Source: Streptococcus australis (GTDB taxonomy: Bacteria; Bacillota; Bacilli; Lactobacillales; Streptococcaceae). From it: a stretch of 64,000 nucleotides of DNA. The translations under genes were made by a program, and so were the position numbers. The stretch lies in NCBI RefSeq assembly GCF_015553625.1, contig NZ_JADNGY010000003.1, positions 1 through 64,000 on the forward strand, read 5' to 3'. The notes beneath the pieces were generated by a model. That model did not search any database and had not been told where the DNA came from. It saw only the letters and a list, made by a program, of their open reading frames with translations. Positions 42,344 through 51,445 of the stretch are shown in pieces (positions within the stretch are counted from its first letter, which is position 1; each line of letters starts with the position of its first letter).

Positions 42344-42985
42344 CTAAAAAAATTCGATCCAATAATTACGATGAGGCTCAATAATTACTGGTTTACCCCA
42401 GAATGATTTTAGATAAGCCAAGTTTGCAGGGGTGACAGGTCTTTTTTCACTATTGAACTTCTCTGCACTCTCTTTCGTTAAAAAGCATTTAACTGCTTCA
42501 TATGGTGTACCATCGCTCGCTATTCGATCAATTCCTAAATAAGCAATTTCATCACCAGCTTTTGGAAAATCTGTAAATAGTTTACCAATAAAATAAACCG
42601 TCTTATCTTTCATTAATTCATAAGCCTTACTATTTTCCAGTCTGTTATTCGCTGCAGCGTACATAATACAAAAACTATCCACGATATCTTTCAAAGGCAT
42701 TAATTCTTCTTTACTGACCATAATTTCGTCGGGAGCAAGTCCACCAATGATTAAGTTTTTATAATGAGGTTGCTGAATGATATTATCTAAAGCCATTCCT
42801 AATGGTAGTTGGACAGCTTGATAGCCTAAAGGTTCTAGATCTTGCTTTTTCCGGTCAAGGTGTTCTTGAGTAATACTGACATTCAAATCATATGGACTAG
42901 AAAGTTGTTCCTTCCTAAAAAAAGCCACTACGATACGATCTAACTGTTCAAATAGCCCAAGATTTTCTACTGGAACTTTCATCAT
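42344..42985 (-). CDS. Hypothetical protein, SseB-like in style
   Basis: 213 aa cytosolic protein without clear catalytic motif. It has a mixed alpha/beta pattern with ENLGLFEQLDRIVVAFFRK at the start and PVTPANLAYLKSFWGKPVII near the end, loosely like SseB-type proteins, but I cannot assign it. The true start may be Met2 (42982). Single gene with its own upstream region. Confidence 0.6.
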   Translation of the reverse strand: MMKVPVENLGLFEQLDRIVVAFFRKEQLSSPYDLNVSITQEHLDRKKQDLEPLGYQAVQLPLGMALDNIIQQPHYKNLIIGGLAPDEIMVSKEELMPLKDIVDSFCIMYAAANNRLENSKAYELMKDKTVYFIGKLFTDFPKAGDEIAYLGIDRIASDGTPYEAVKCFLTKESAEKFNSEKRPVTPANLAYLKSFWGKPVIIEPHRNYWIEFF

Positions 42986-43195
42986 TGAATTTGATCCCCT
43001 TTTTGTTTCAGATTTCCTCTATATTCTACACTCATCGCATTTGAATATCAAGAAAAGAGGCCATGTCACGAACTAACTTTTGATGAAAAAACTTAAAATT
43101 TTTGTTTGACCGAATCTTTCTTCATCAGCCTATACCTCATGAATAGCTGGCTATAAAAGATAATACAGAAGATCCTACCATTCTTCAGCCATGGA

Positions 43196-43822
43196 TTAGT
43201 TGAGCTTTATCACTTCGTCAGCTTTTTCCCAAATCACTGGATTATGGGTTGCAATAATGATTATACGCTCTTGATTCTTTAACATTAAGAGCAAGTCCAT
43301 CACCTCTTGTGAGGTTTCTGGATCCAGTGCTGCAGTTAGTTCATCCGCCAAAATTAAAGGTGGATCTTTTAAAATAACTTTAGCTAATGCGACACGTTGC
43401 GCCTCTCCCCCCGATAATTCATAAATCTTTTGATCCAGAGCAAGGTAAGCCAATCCTACTTTTTTGAGCACTTCTTCTTCTTGCTGCTTCTTCTCTTTTT
43501 TCGTTAATTTTTGCCCAATCAATCCCAAATCTAAATTTGTAGCGATAGTCTCGTTTTCAAGTAGGCCAAAATTTTGAAAGAGATAGCCTAATTCATGCTT
43601 AAAGAAGTGATGCTGTTTGATTTGTTTCAGTTCTTGCCCTTTATAGCTTATACTCCCTTTTTCATAAGGATCTATCTTCGCCAAGATATTGAGCAAGGTT
43701 GTTTTACCACACCCACTATTTCCGATCAGAGCATAGACCTTACCTTCTGTAAATTGCAAGCTCAAATCTTGAAAGACCGTTCGTTGGCCAAATGATTTGG
43801 TTAAATGTTCTACGGTAATCAT
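43196..43822 (-). CDS. ABC transporter ATP-binding protein (bacteriocin-export type)
   Basis: 208 aa ATPase with Walker A GNSGCGKTTLLN, Q-loop YLFQNFGLLEN, signature LSGGEAQRVALAK and Walker B LILADELTAALD. It matches the ATPases of the lactococcin-972-type exporter/immunity family and lies one base from its permease gene. Provides energy for the DUF1430 permease. Confidence 0.9.
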   Translation of the reverse strand: MITVEHLTKSFGQRTVFQDLSLQFTEGKVYALIGNSGCGKTTLLNILAKIDPYEKGSISYKGQELKQIKQHHFFKHELGYLFQNFGLLENETIATNLDLGLIGQKLTKKEKKQQEEEVLKKVGLAYLALDQKIYELSGGEAQRVALAKVILKDPPLILADELTAALDPETSQEVMDLLLMLKNQERIIIIATHNPVIWEKADEVIKLN

Positions 43823-43823
43823 A

Positions 43824-45833
43824 TTAGGCTCCTTTCAGTACAGTGGCTAACAAGTGGTCTTCTTTATGAGACCGGTACAGGAGAATGAACCAAGCATTAG
43901 TAATAAATAGCAAGAGAGTGACAAGAGCAATCCACCATTCCGAAGTGAGAATGAATACCAAGAGGCTTCCTAATAGCAAAAGGCTACTTTCTGAGAGCAA
44001 AATCATTTGGTGAATGTTTACAAATCCCAGACCTGCAATCTTCTTCAAGAAGATTTGTTTTCTAAACTCTTCAAAATATAGGAAATTCATAGTGTTAAAA
44101 AGAAGAACAGAGGTTGCTATACCAAAGACTCCTCCTGCAATCGCCATGAGATTTTCTATTTGTATGTTTTGGGCCATTTGCTGGTAAACGTCCACTGCAT
44201 AGTCGTACTGACTAACACTTTTTTCAAGATTATACTCAGCGACTAGCTTCCTACTATTCTGAAGTCCATTAAAATAAAGGTAGGGATTTAGATCGGTGAA
44301 ATATGGATTCACATAGCCTCCAAAACTTTCAGGTTGAATAACCACTAAAACCGGATCGGTAAAGAATTGCTTATAGCTAATTGGTGTGTTGTTGTAGATA
44401 AAGCGTTTTTGATGATTCGGAATATACGTTACCTTCGCCTTCATTGATAAGGTGATATTTCCTTGATCATCTCGAGGAGATAGATAATCTTCATATCGCT
44501 TGATCATCTCCTCTTCTCGACCTTTTAATTTTTCCGGAAGTAAGAGACCAAATTCTCCTGCTTGTAAGTGATTTAAGTGATCTTTTTCTTCAGGAGAAAC
44601 TGGAACACCTTGGATATCAAGATAATTTGGAGTGACATACAGGCTATTGGCAAGTGGATCGTAATCTGTGATTGAAAACTCTTTACCTGTACTAGGATCC
44701 GTCATAACTCCTTTTGAACTAAAAGATACGAGATTATGATAAGCTAAAAGACCACCATTTTCGATTCCAGACTCGATGAGCTTAGACCATTTTGCTCTGT
44801 TCTCAATTTGCGTCTCTTTGTTTGTTTTCTGTGAAAAATCCTCGCGACTTGTACTAATTTGGACCCAATTCGACTGTTTTAACCAAGCCTCACTTCCCTC
44901 TTGGTGAGTTTGCCAGACTGATCCATAAATACTGATTCGATGAATCGCAAGGCCAATTAATGCCACAGCGAGAAATTGACAAATAAAGAGGAAAACCAAT
45001 ATGCGCTTCAATGGAACCTTCCCTTTTAAAAGGGGGACTAAATGAATCGTTTGAATACTATATGCAAAGAGGAAGGATAAGAAAACAGACAAAATTAGTA
45101 AAATCCCATTGTAAATAATACTACTGGAAATGACGAGGGAATAGGAAAAAGGTGTCAATTGAAAGCAATAAATCAGAACAGCACCCATTATACTTGCGCC
45201 AATACATCCCAAAAGCAACTCTATACTATCATCTTTTAGAGAATGTCCGAAAAGTTGCAAGCGTCTCATTCCTGAAATATATCGAATCCCAGCACTTCTC
45301 ATTTCTTGTGTTTTTTGAATAATCGTAAAAGAGCTAAAACTAATGATAAAAATGACTAAGGCAAGTGATTGTGAACCTGAGCCAAAAAAGGCAATAAAGG
45401 TCTGCAGAGGATTTGGTTTCTCAATAAAAGTTTGTGAGAAACCAAGAGTATGAAGCGTTTGATCCAGCTTTTTAGTTTCCAATTCACCTGTTAATATATA
45501 ATAATTCTTTAGCAGGCTTTCATTGGCAGCCAGTTCTTTCTTCTCTCTTTTAATCCCAAGAGGAAGTTTTCCCTCTCCGTAGATATCATAGGTGAAAACA
45601 ACCTGCCCTTTAGAATCTGTTCTTTGTATCTGACGGGCAATTATACTATGATTTTCCCTTGCCAAACGGTCTAAACTGGAAGATAACTCTTCATATGTGA
45701 CGCTCTTTTCTTGTCTCACCACACCTACTACCGGAAGACTGGTGTGGATAACCGTATTTGGAGAAATAAAGGCAATCCAAATCAAAAAGCTAGAGATGAA
45801 AAGGTTTGATAAAATAATAAAGACACGTTTCAT
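43824..45833 (-). CDS. DUF1430 bacteriocin-associated membrane permease
   Basis: 669 aa. One N-terminal span (residues 5-25), an extracellular region, four or five spans at about 155-300, a large extracellular domain (300-570) and three C-terminal spans, an FtsX/MacB-like topology. The family (bacteriocin-associated integral membrane protein, putative immunity) is normally encoded after a lactococcin-972-like peptide gene; none is visible upstream here. It may give resistance to foreign peptides. Confidence 0.85.
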   Translation of the reverse strand: MKRVFIILSNLFISSFLIWIAFISPNTVIHTSLPVVGVVRQEKSVTYEELSSSLDRLARENHSIIARQIQRTDSKGQVVFTYDIYGEGKLPLGIKREKKELAANESLLKNYYILTGELETKKLDQTLHTLGFSQTFIEKPNPLQTFIAFFGSGSQSLALVIFIISFSSFTIIQKTQEMRSAGIRYISGMRRLQLFGHSLKDDSIELLLGCIGASIMGAVLIYCFQLTPFSYSLVISSSIIYNGILLILSVFLSFLFAYSIQTIHLVPLLKGKVPLKRILVFLFICQFLAVALIGLAIHRISIYGSVWQTHQEGSEAWLKQSNWVQISTSREDFSQKTNKETQIENRAKWSKLIESGIENGGLLAYHNLVSFSSKGVMTDPSTGKEFSITDYDPLANSLYVTPNYLDIQGVPVSPEEKDHLNHLQAGEFGLLLPEKLKGREEEMIKRYEDYLSPRDDQGNITLSMKAKVTYIPNHQKRFIYNNTPISYKQFFTDPVLVVIQPESFGGYVNPYFTDLNPYLYFNGLQNSRKLVAEYNLEKSVSQYDYAVDVYQQMAQNIQIENLMAIAGGVFGIATSVLLFNTMNFLYFEEFRKQIFLKKIAGLGFVNIHQMILLSESSLLLLGSLLVFILTSEWWIALVTLLLFITNAWFILLYRSHKEDHLLATVLKGA

Positions 45834-46023
45834 ATCATCACACTTTCTAAAGCAGAAAAGGAAAGTAATACCTAGCTAGTCAATTAATTTCGTTGTTTAA
45901 TGGTTACTGAGTATTAAAAAATCATAATTATATTTTTGTAAGCGAATACACTTTTCCACCTTTACTATACTACAAAATCCTTAGTAAAACAATAATTTCT
46001 ATGTGAAACTAGTTTCAAAAAAG

Positions 46024-46200
46024 AGAGTGGGACAGAAATCGGTAGTTCGCTAGAATTCGATTTCGTCGTCCCACCTCCGCACAGTTGAGTAGGGCTGTAA
46101 AAGCTGACGAAATCAGCGTAGTAGAGCCCACTCAACCACTGCGTCTTGTTCGACAATCCAAAGACAATTGAGAGGCTAGGACTTTTGTCCCAGCCTCTTA
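46024..46200. repeat. Intergenic repeat, full copy
   Basis: About 177 bases, from GAGAGTGGGACAGAAATCGG to the GAGGCTAGGAC/GTCCCAGCCTC hairpin. The outer ends GAGTGGGAC and GTCCCAGCCTC are roughly complementary, so the RNA could fold end to end. The distal 85 bases equal the copy at window position 1. It lies just after lplA on that gene's minus strand and may serve as its terminator. Confidence 0.85.
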
Positions 46201-46205
46201 TGACT

Positions 46206-47195
46206 TTATTCCACCACAGCCTCAGCAATTTCTTCTGCAGTGATTCCTGCGAAGTAGCGACCTAGGTTAATAGTTTGAAGGGCTTTGAGAACGTCTTCGC
46301 GTTCGTATTTGACACCACGAAGGACATCTTCTACTGCTGCTACGTCTTCGATACCGAAGAAGTCTCCATAGATCTTGATGTCTTGGATTTTTGATTCAAT
46401 AACGTTAGCGAAGATTTCAACCTTACCGCTAGGGAATTTAGTGCCACGACGGACATTGTATTCAGGGGACTTCCCATAGTTCCAATCCCAGGTACCAAAC
46501 TTGGTTTCCTTGATACGGTTAATCTCCGCCAATTCTTCATCTGAGAAGACATACTCCGTCATTTCAGGATATTCTTTCTTCATGTAGTCCAGAAGCAGAT
46601 CACGAAACTCTTCAACTGTGATTTTTTCTGGCAATTCGTCGATAATATTGGTGACACGAGCACGAACTGATTTAACACCCTTAGACTCAAACTTGTCTTT
46701 AGACACCTTGAGAGCATTGGCAAGGACAGACAAATCAACGTCAAAAAGAAGGCAACCATGGTGCATGATCCGGCCATTGATATAGGCTTGGGCATTCCCA
46801 CAGAATTTCTTACCGTCGATCTCCAGGTCGTTACGACCCGTGAATTCAGCCTTAACCCCAAGTTGAGCTAAAGTATTGATAACTGGAGTTGAGAAACTCT
46901 TGAAGTCAAATGCTTTAGTTTCATCTTCTTTAGAAATGATGGTATAGTTAAGGTTGTTCAAATCATGGTAAACAGCTCCACCACCACTGATACGACGTAC
47001 TACTTCAATTCCATTTTCGCGAACATAATCACGGTTAATTTCTTCGATGGTATTTTGGTGACGACCTACAATAATAGATGGCTTGTTAATCCAAAGAATA
47101 AAGATTTGATCTTCATCAAGGAGATGTTTAAAAGCATACTCTTCTAAAGCAATATTAAAAGCAGTTTCGTTTGAATGATTGATAATGTATTTCAT
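46206..47195 (-). CDS. lplA: Lipoate-protein ligase
   Basis: 329 aa. Attaches free lipoate through lipoyl-AMP to lipoyl domains. The motif RRISGGGAVYHDLNNLNY and the catalytic Lys region (GRNDLEIDGKKFCGNAQA) are clear, followed by the C-terminal accessory domain. Its substrate is probably the lipoyl domain of the E3 encoded next door at 47424. Separate transcription unit, downstream of the pdh operon on the same strand. Confidence 0.93.
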   Translation of the reverse strand: MKYIINHSNETAFNIALEEYAFKHLLDEDQIFILWINKPSIIVGRHQNTIEEINRDYVRENGIEVVRRISGGGAVYHDLNNLNYTIISKEDETKAFDFKSFSTPVINTLAQLGVKAEFTGRNDLEIDGKKFCGNAQAYINGRIMHHGCLLFDVDLSVLANALKVSKDKFESKGVKSVRARVTNIIDELPEKITVEEFRDLLLDYMKKEYPEMTEYVFSDEELAEINRIKETKFGTWDWNYGKSPEYNVRRGTKFPSGKVEIFANVIESKIQDIKIYGDFFGIEDVAAVEDVLRGVKYEREDVLKALQTINLGRYFAGITAEEIAEAVVE

Positions 47196-47294
47196 AGTAA
47201 TTCCAAAAATTCTTTTTATTAATCCTACTCATAGTATGATGAGTGCCAGACAGAAATAGTTAAATTGTACTTGAATTTTCTGAAGTAGTAAAAA

Positions 47295-47322
47295 GAAATG
47301 TAACGAGTTATCGTTACATTTC
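47295..47322 (-). terminator. Terminator of the pyruvate dehydrogenase operon
   Basis: Perfect 12 bp stem GAAATGTAACGA/TCGTTACATTTC, followed on the minus strand by TTTTTAC. Confidence 0.85.
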
Positions 47323-47423
47323 TCGGAAAAATTGAGACAAAAGGCTCAATTTTTAGGCATGGAACTCTTAAGAGGTCGCTGCCGTCCGTACTACTTTAAG
47401 AAAATTTAGTTGAAAGAATAATA

Positions 47424-49130
47424 TTATTTCTTCTTAGGTGAGTGAACTGCCAATCCAAGTACATCCGCAAAAGCTTCGTACATCACTTCTGAAAAGGTTG
47501 GGTGACCATGGATAGTCTTGAGCATTTCTTCTACAGTGATTTCCATCTCAATGATGGTTGAAGCTTCGTTGATCAATTCAGCTGCTGCTGGACCAATGAT
47601 GTGAACCCCAAGAACTTCACCATATTTCTTGTCTGCAATGACCTTAACAAAGCCTTGAGCTGCATCTGACGCAATGGCACGACCGTTAGCTGCAAAGTTG
47701 AATTTACCAATTTGAACATCGTATTTTTCACGAGCTTGTTCTTCTGTCAAACCAACTGCTGCTACTTCTGGAAGTGTGTAGATGGCTGCAGGAGTCAAGT
47801 TCAATTTGGCAACAGCGTGGTTCCCTTTAAGAGCATTTTCAGCTGCTACTTCACCCATACGGAAGGCAGCGTGGGCCAACATCTTGGTACCATTGATATC
47901 ACCTGGCGCATAGATACCTGGAACAGATGTTTCCATGTATTCATTGACCTTGATCCGACCACGATCCAATTCAAACTCAACTTCTCCGATTCCTTCGAGA
48001 TCTGGAACACGACCGATTGAAAGAAGAGCTTTATTCGTGATGATATCGTCTTTACCTTCAACCTTGATGCGGAGTTTGCCATCTTCTTCAATGATTTCTT
48101 GCAGTTTCGTATCAGTCAAGATGGTCATTCCCTTGCGTTCAAGGATCAAGCGAAGGTTCTTAGATACTTCCGCATCCATAGCTGGAACAATGCGGTCCAT
48201 CATTTCGATGACCGTTACTTTTGAACCAAAGGTCATAAAGGCTTGACCAAGTTCGATACCGACAACCCCGCCACCGATGATCACGAGACTTTCTGGAACT
48301 TCGTTCATATCTAAGATGTCATCACTGGTCATTACAAGAGAAGACTCCATACCAGGAACGTTAATCTTGCTGACTTTTGAACCACCAGCAAGGATGATCT
48401 TCTTAGTTTCAAGCAATTCTGATCCATTGACCAAGACATTCTTATCTTTCGTAATCGTACCGATACCTTTGTGAACTGTTACGCCATAGCTACGAAGAAG
48501 TCCTGCAACACCACCAACCAAGGTATTGACGACCTTGTTCTTGGTTTCAAGAACCTTGTCCATATCCACTGTGAAGTTAGGGTTTTCAATTACGATACCA
48601 CGATTTGCAGCATGGCCGATATTTTCGATAATTTCAGCGTTGTGAAGGTAAGTCTTAGTTGGGATACATCCGCGGTTCAAGCAAGTTCCACCAAGTTCAG
48701 ATTTCTCAACAAGAGCAACCTTACCACCCAATTGAGCTGCCTTGATAGCAGATACGTAACCAGCAGGACCACCACCGATTACTACGATATCATAAGCATC
48801 ATCGCTCTTATTGTCATCGTTTGAAGCACTTGCTGCGGCTGGTGCTGGACTCGCTTCTGGTGCAGCTGCTCCAGCTGTTGGGATGTTCTCCCCTTCTTCA
48901 CCAAGGTATCCGATTACTTCTGTTACAGGAACAGTCTCGCCGTCCCCTTTCAAGATAGCAATCAAGTAACCATCTTCTTCAGCTTCCAATTCCATGCTGA
49001 CTTTATCTGTCATGATTTCAAGGAGAACTTCTCCTTCTTTTACAAATTCGCCGACTTTTTTATTCCACTGAACGATTTGTCCTTCGGTCATATCTACGCC
49101 GGCTTTTGGCATAATTACTTCTAAGGCCAT
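47424..49130 (-). CDS. lpdA: Dihydrolipoamide dehydrogenase (E3) with N-terminal lipoyl domain
   Basis: 568 aa FAD/NAD oxidoreductase of the 2-oxo acid dehydrogenase complex. Residues 1-80 are a lipoyl domain with the lipoylated Lys43 in MTDKVSM, then an Ala/Pro linker (about 83-110). The E3 proper follows: FAD motif GGGPAGY, redox disulfide GGTCLNRGCIP, NAD motif GGGVVGIELG and the C-terminal His-Glu region HGHPTFSE. As in pneumococcus, the lipoyl domain is here and not on E2. Last gene of the operon. Confidence 0.95.
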   Translation of the reverse strand: MALEVIMPKAGVDMTEGQIVQWNKKVGEFVKEGEVLLEIMTDKVSMELEAEEDGYLIAILKGDGETVPVTEVIGYLGEEGENIPTAGAAAPEASPAPAAASASNDDNKSDDAYDIVVIGGGPAGYVSAIKAAQLGGKVALVEKSELGGTCLNRGCIPTKTYLHNAEIIENIGHAANRGIVIENPNFTVDMDKVLETKNKVVNTLVGGVAGLLRSYGVTVHKGIGTITKDKNVLVNGSELLETKKIILAGGSKVSKINVPGMESSLVMTSDDILDMNEVPESLVIIGGGVVGIELGQAFMTFGSKVTVIEMMDRIVPAMDAEVSKNLRLILERKGMTILTDTKLQEIIEEDGKLRIKVEGKDDIITNKALLSIGRVPDLEGIGEVEFELDRGRIKVNEYMETSVPGIYAPGDINGTKMLAHAAFRMGEVAAENALKGNHAVAKLNLTPAAIYTLPEVAAVGLTEEQAREKYDVQIGKFNFAANGRAIASDAAQGFVKVIADKKYGEVLGVHIIGPAAAELINEASTIIEMEITVEEMLKTIHGHPTFSEVMYEAFADVLGLAVHSPKKK

Positions 49131-49171
49131 TTTATTTCCCTCTTTTTCTTGTTTCTATTCTCTTTCGTTGA

Positions 49172-50215
49172 TTAGACCAACATTGAAATCGGGTCTTCAA
49201 TCAAGGCTTTCAAGTCTTTCATGAATTTGGCACCAGCCATACCATCGACAACGCGGTGGTCAATGGTCAATCCCAAGCTCATGATTGGACGAATGACGAT
49301 TTCACCGTTAACTACAACTGGTTTTTCAACAGTTGCGCTAACACCAAGGATGGCTGAGTTTGGTTGATTGATAATCGGTCCAAATGATTGAACACCAAAC
49401 ATTCCCAAGTTACTGATGGTAAAGGTTGAATTTTGCAATTCACTTGGAGCTAATTTACCATCCAAAGTACGTCCGATAACATCCTTAAAGGCTACCACCA
49501 ATTCTGACAAGGTCATCTTTTCTGCGTTGTAGACAACCGGTGTCATCAAGCCATTGTCCATCCCAACCGCCATAGCCAAGTTGACATAGTTGTGAGTGAT
49601 GATGGTTTTGCCATCCTCCGTCAATGACGCATTGATGTATGGGTGTTTCATCAAGGTCTTAACAACTGCTAGAGAAAGCAAATCTGTTACAGTGACTTTC
49701 TTGCCAGTTGCTTCCATGATTGGATCCAATACCTTCTTACGAAGCGCCAACATTTGAGACATGTCGACGTCATAGTTCAATGTAAAGGTTGGTGCTGTCA
49801 AGTAAGATTCCACCATCCGTTGTGCAATCACCTTACGCATTGGTGTCATCGGAATGCGCTCGATCTCACCATAAGGTGTCACGTTATCAGGAGCTTCCTC
49901 CACCTTTTCAATTTGAGCAGGTGACTTAATGGTATCCTTCTCAATATTCTCAGGAAGGAAAGCAAGAACATCCTTCTTCATGATCTTACCACGATGACCA
50001 GTTCCTTGGATTTCTTGCCAAGCAATATTGTGTTCTAAAGCAATTCGTTTTGCAAGTGGTGAAATGCGAACCACATTTGTGTCTTTATATGTTTCCACGT
50101 CTTCTTTGTGGACACGACCGTTTGCGCCTGAACCAGAAACATCATAGAGGTTGATCCCAAGATCATCCGCTAATTTTCTAGCCGCAGGAGTCGCTCTTAG
50201 CTTATCATCAGCCAT
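49172..50215 (-). CDS. pdhC: Dihydrolipoamide acetyltransferase (E2) without lipoyl domain
   Basis: 347 aa. Residues about 4-42 (ATPAARKLADDLGINLYDVS) and 48-88 (ISPLAKRIALEHNIAWQEIQ) are two peripheral-subunit-binding domains; the acyltransferase domain fills 120-347 with catalytic DHRVVDG near the end. No lipoyl domain exists, so it must use the one on E3. The start at 50215 follows AGGAGAGG; the TTG-initiated extension to 50254 is unlikely. Confidence 0.93.
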   Translation of the reverse strand: MADDKLRATPAARKLADDLGINLYDVSGSGANGRVHKEDVETYKDTNVVRISPLAKRIALEHNIAWQEIQGTGHRGKIMKKDVLAFLPENIEKDTIKSPAQIEKVEEAPDNVTPYGEIERIPMTPMRKVIAQRMVESYLTAPTFTLNYDVDMSQMLALRKKVLDPIMEATGKKVTVTDLLSLAVVKTLMKHPYINASLTEDGKTIITHNYVNLAMAVGMDNGLMTPVVYNAEKMTLSELVVAFKDVIGRTLDGKLAPSELQNSTFTISNLGMFGVQSFGPIINQPNSAILGVSATVEKPVVVNGEIVIRPIMSLGLTIDHRVVDGMAGAKFMKDLKALIEDPISMLV

Positions 50216-50254
50216 GACCTCTCCTATTCTATTATAAGATACTAAGGGTGTCAA

Positions 50255-50416
50255 AAGTCAAAGTGAAAATAGGAAACTTGACGAAGAAACTTTAGTTTCT
50301 AGGAAAGTTTGTCTTTTTCACACAGACTTTAGCCCGAGTTCATTTTTAAGATATTAAGGACGCAGAGAACTTTGCATCATTAGATACAAAGCTTCTTCGT
50401 CTGAATTATTACTAGT
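50255..50416. other. Spacer between E1 beta and E2 genes
   Basis: About 160 bases with no gene. It contains the partly self-complementary TTTAGTTTCTAGGAAAGTTTG and ends at the AT palindrome. The operon may be partly terminated or processed here. Confidence 0.4.
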
Positions 50417-50436
50417 TACATAATTTATGTTATGTA
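50417..50436. repeat. TACATAA...TTATGTA palindrome, copy 3
   Basis: 7 bp arms with a 6-base loop, directly adjoining the E1 beta stop codon on the minus strand. Confidence 0.55.
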
Positions 50437-51429
50437 TTATTCTTTGTTGTAGGTTTTTCGGATGGCATCTTTGATGCTTTCAACTGTTGGAATCATTGCA
50501 TTTTCGAGGTTTTGTGCGTAAGGCATTGGCACATCTTCTCCCGCACAACGACGGATAGGTGCATCCAAGTAATCAAATGCTTCTGATTCAGAAATAATAG
50601 CTGAGATTTCACCGATATAACCACTTGTTTTGTGGGCGTCATTGACAAGGACTACTTTTCCTGTTTTCTTGACAGAGTTAATAATGATTTCTTTATCAAG
50701 TGGGACCAAAGTCCGTGGGTCTACTACTTCTACTGAGATGCCTTCTTCTGCCAATTCTTCAGCTGCTTGCATCACGCGACGAAGCATTTTCCCGTAGGTT
50801 ACGACAGTGACGTCAGTTCCTTCGCGTTTGATTTCTCCGACACCAAGTGGAATCGTGTAGTCTGGATCAACTGGCACTTCCCCTTTTTGGTTGAATTCTG
50901 ATTTGTATTCAAGAATGATAACGGGGTTGTTATCACGGATAGATGACTTGAGCAGTCCCTTCATATCCGCTGGCGTACCAGGAGCAACAACTTTCAAACC
51001 AGGAATATGAGTAAACCATGATTCCAAGGATTGGGAGTGTTGAGCTGCAGATCCAACTCCATTACCAGCAGCACAGCGAACGGTCATCGGCACTTGCCCT
51101 TTTCCACCAAACATGTAGCGAGTTTTAGCAGCTTGGTTGACAATAGCATCCATGGCAATTACTGAGAAATCCATGAAGGTCATATCAACGATTGGGCGAA
51201 GTCCGGTCATGGCTGCCCCTGCTGCCGCACCTGAAATCGCAGCCTCAGAAATTGGACAGTCACGAACACGTTCTGGACCGAATTCCTCAAGCATTCCTAC
51301 TGAAGTTCCGAAGTCTCCACCGAAAACTCCGACATCTTCCCCCATCAACAATACATTTTCGTCGCGACGCATTTCCTCAGACATAGCAAGTATAATGGTA
51401 TCGCGGAAAGACATTAATTTAGTTTCCAT
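50437..51429 (-). CDS. pdhB: Pyruvate (2-oxo acid) dehydrogenase E1 beta subunit
   Basis: 330 aa. Pairs with E1 alpha to decarboxylate pyruvate with thiamine diphosphate. It shows MGEDVGVFGGDFGTS, the PISEAAISGAAAGAA segment and the transketolase C-terminal region VVDPRTLVPLDKE. The start at 51429 is chosen because a GGGGGAG site lies just upstream; the frame from 51507 overlaps E1 alpha. The operon could act on acetoin, but the streptococcal context favours pyruvate. Confidence 0.93.
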   Translation of the reverse strand: METKLMSFRDTIILAMSEEMRRDENVLLMGEDVGVFGGDFGTSVGMLEEFGPERVRDCPISEAAISGAAAGAAMTGLRPIVDMTFMDFSVIAMDAIVNQAAKTRYMFGGKGQVPMTVRCAAGNGVGSAAQHSQSLESWFTHIPGLKVVAPGTPADMKGLLKSSIRDNNPVIILEYKSEFNQKGEVPVDPDYTIPLGVGEIKREGTDVTVVTYGKMLRRVMQAAEELAEEGISVEVVDPRTLVPLDKEIIINSVKKTGKVVLVNDAHKTSGYIGEISAIISESEAFDYLDAPIRRCAGEDVPMPYAQNLENAMIPTVESIKDAIRKTYNKE

Positions 51430-51445
51430 AATTCTATACTCCCCC

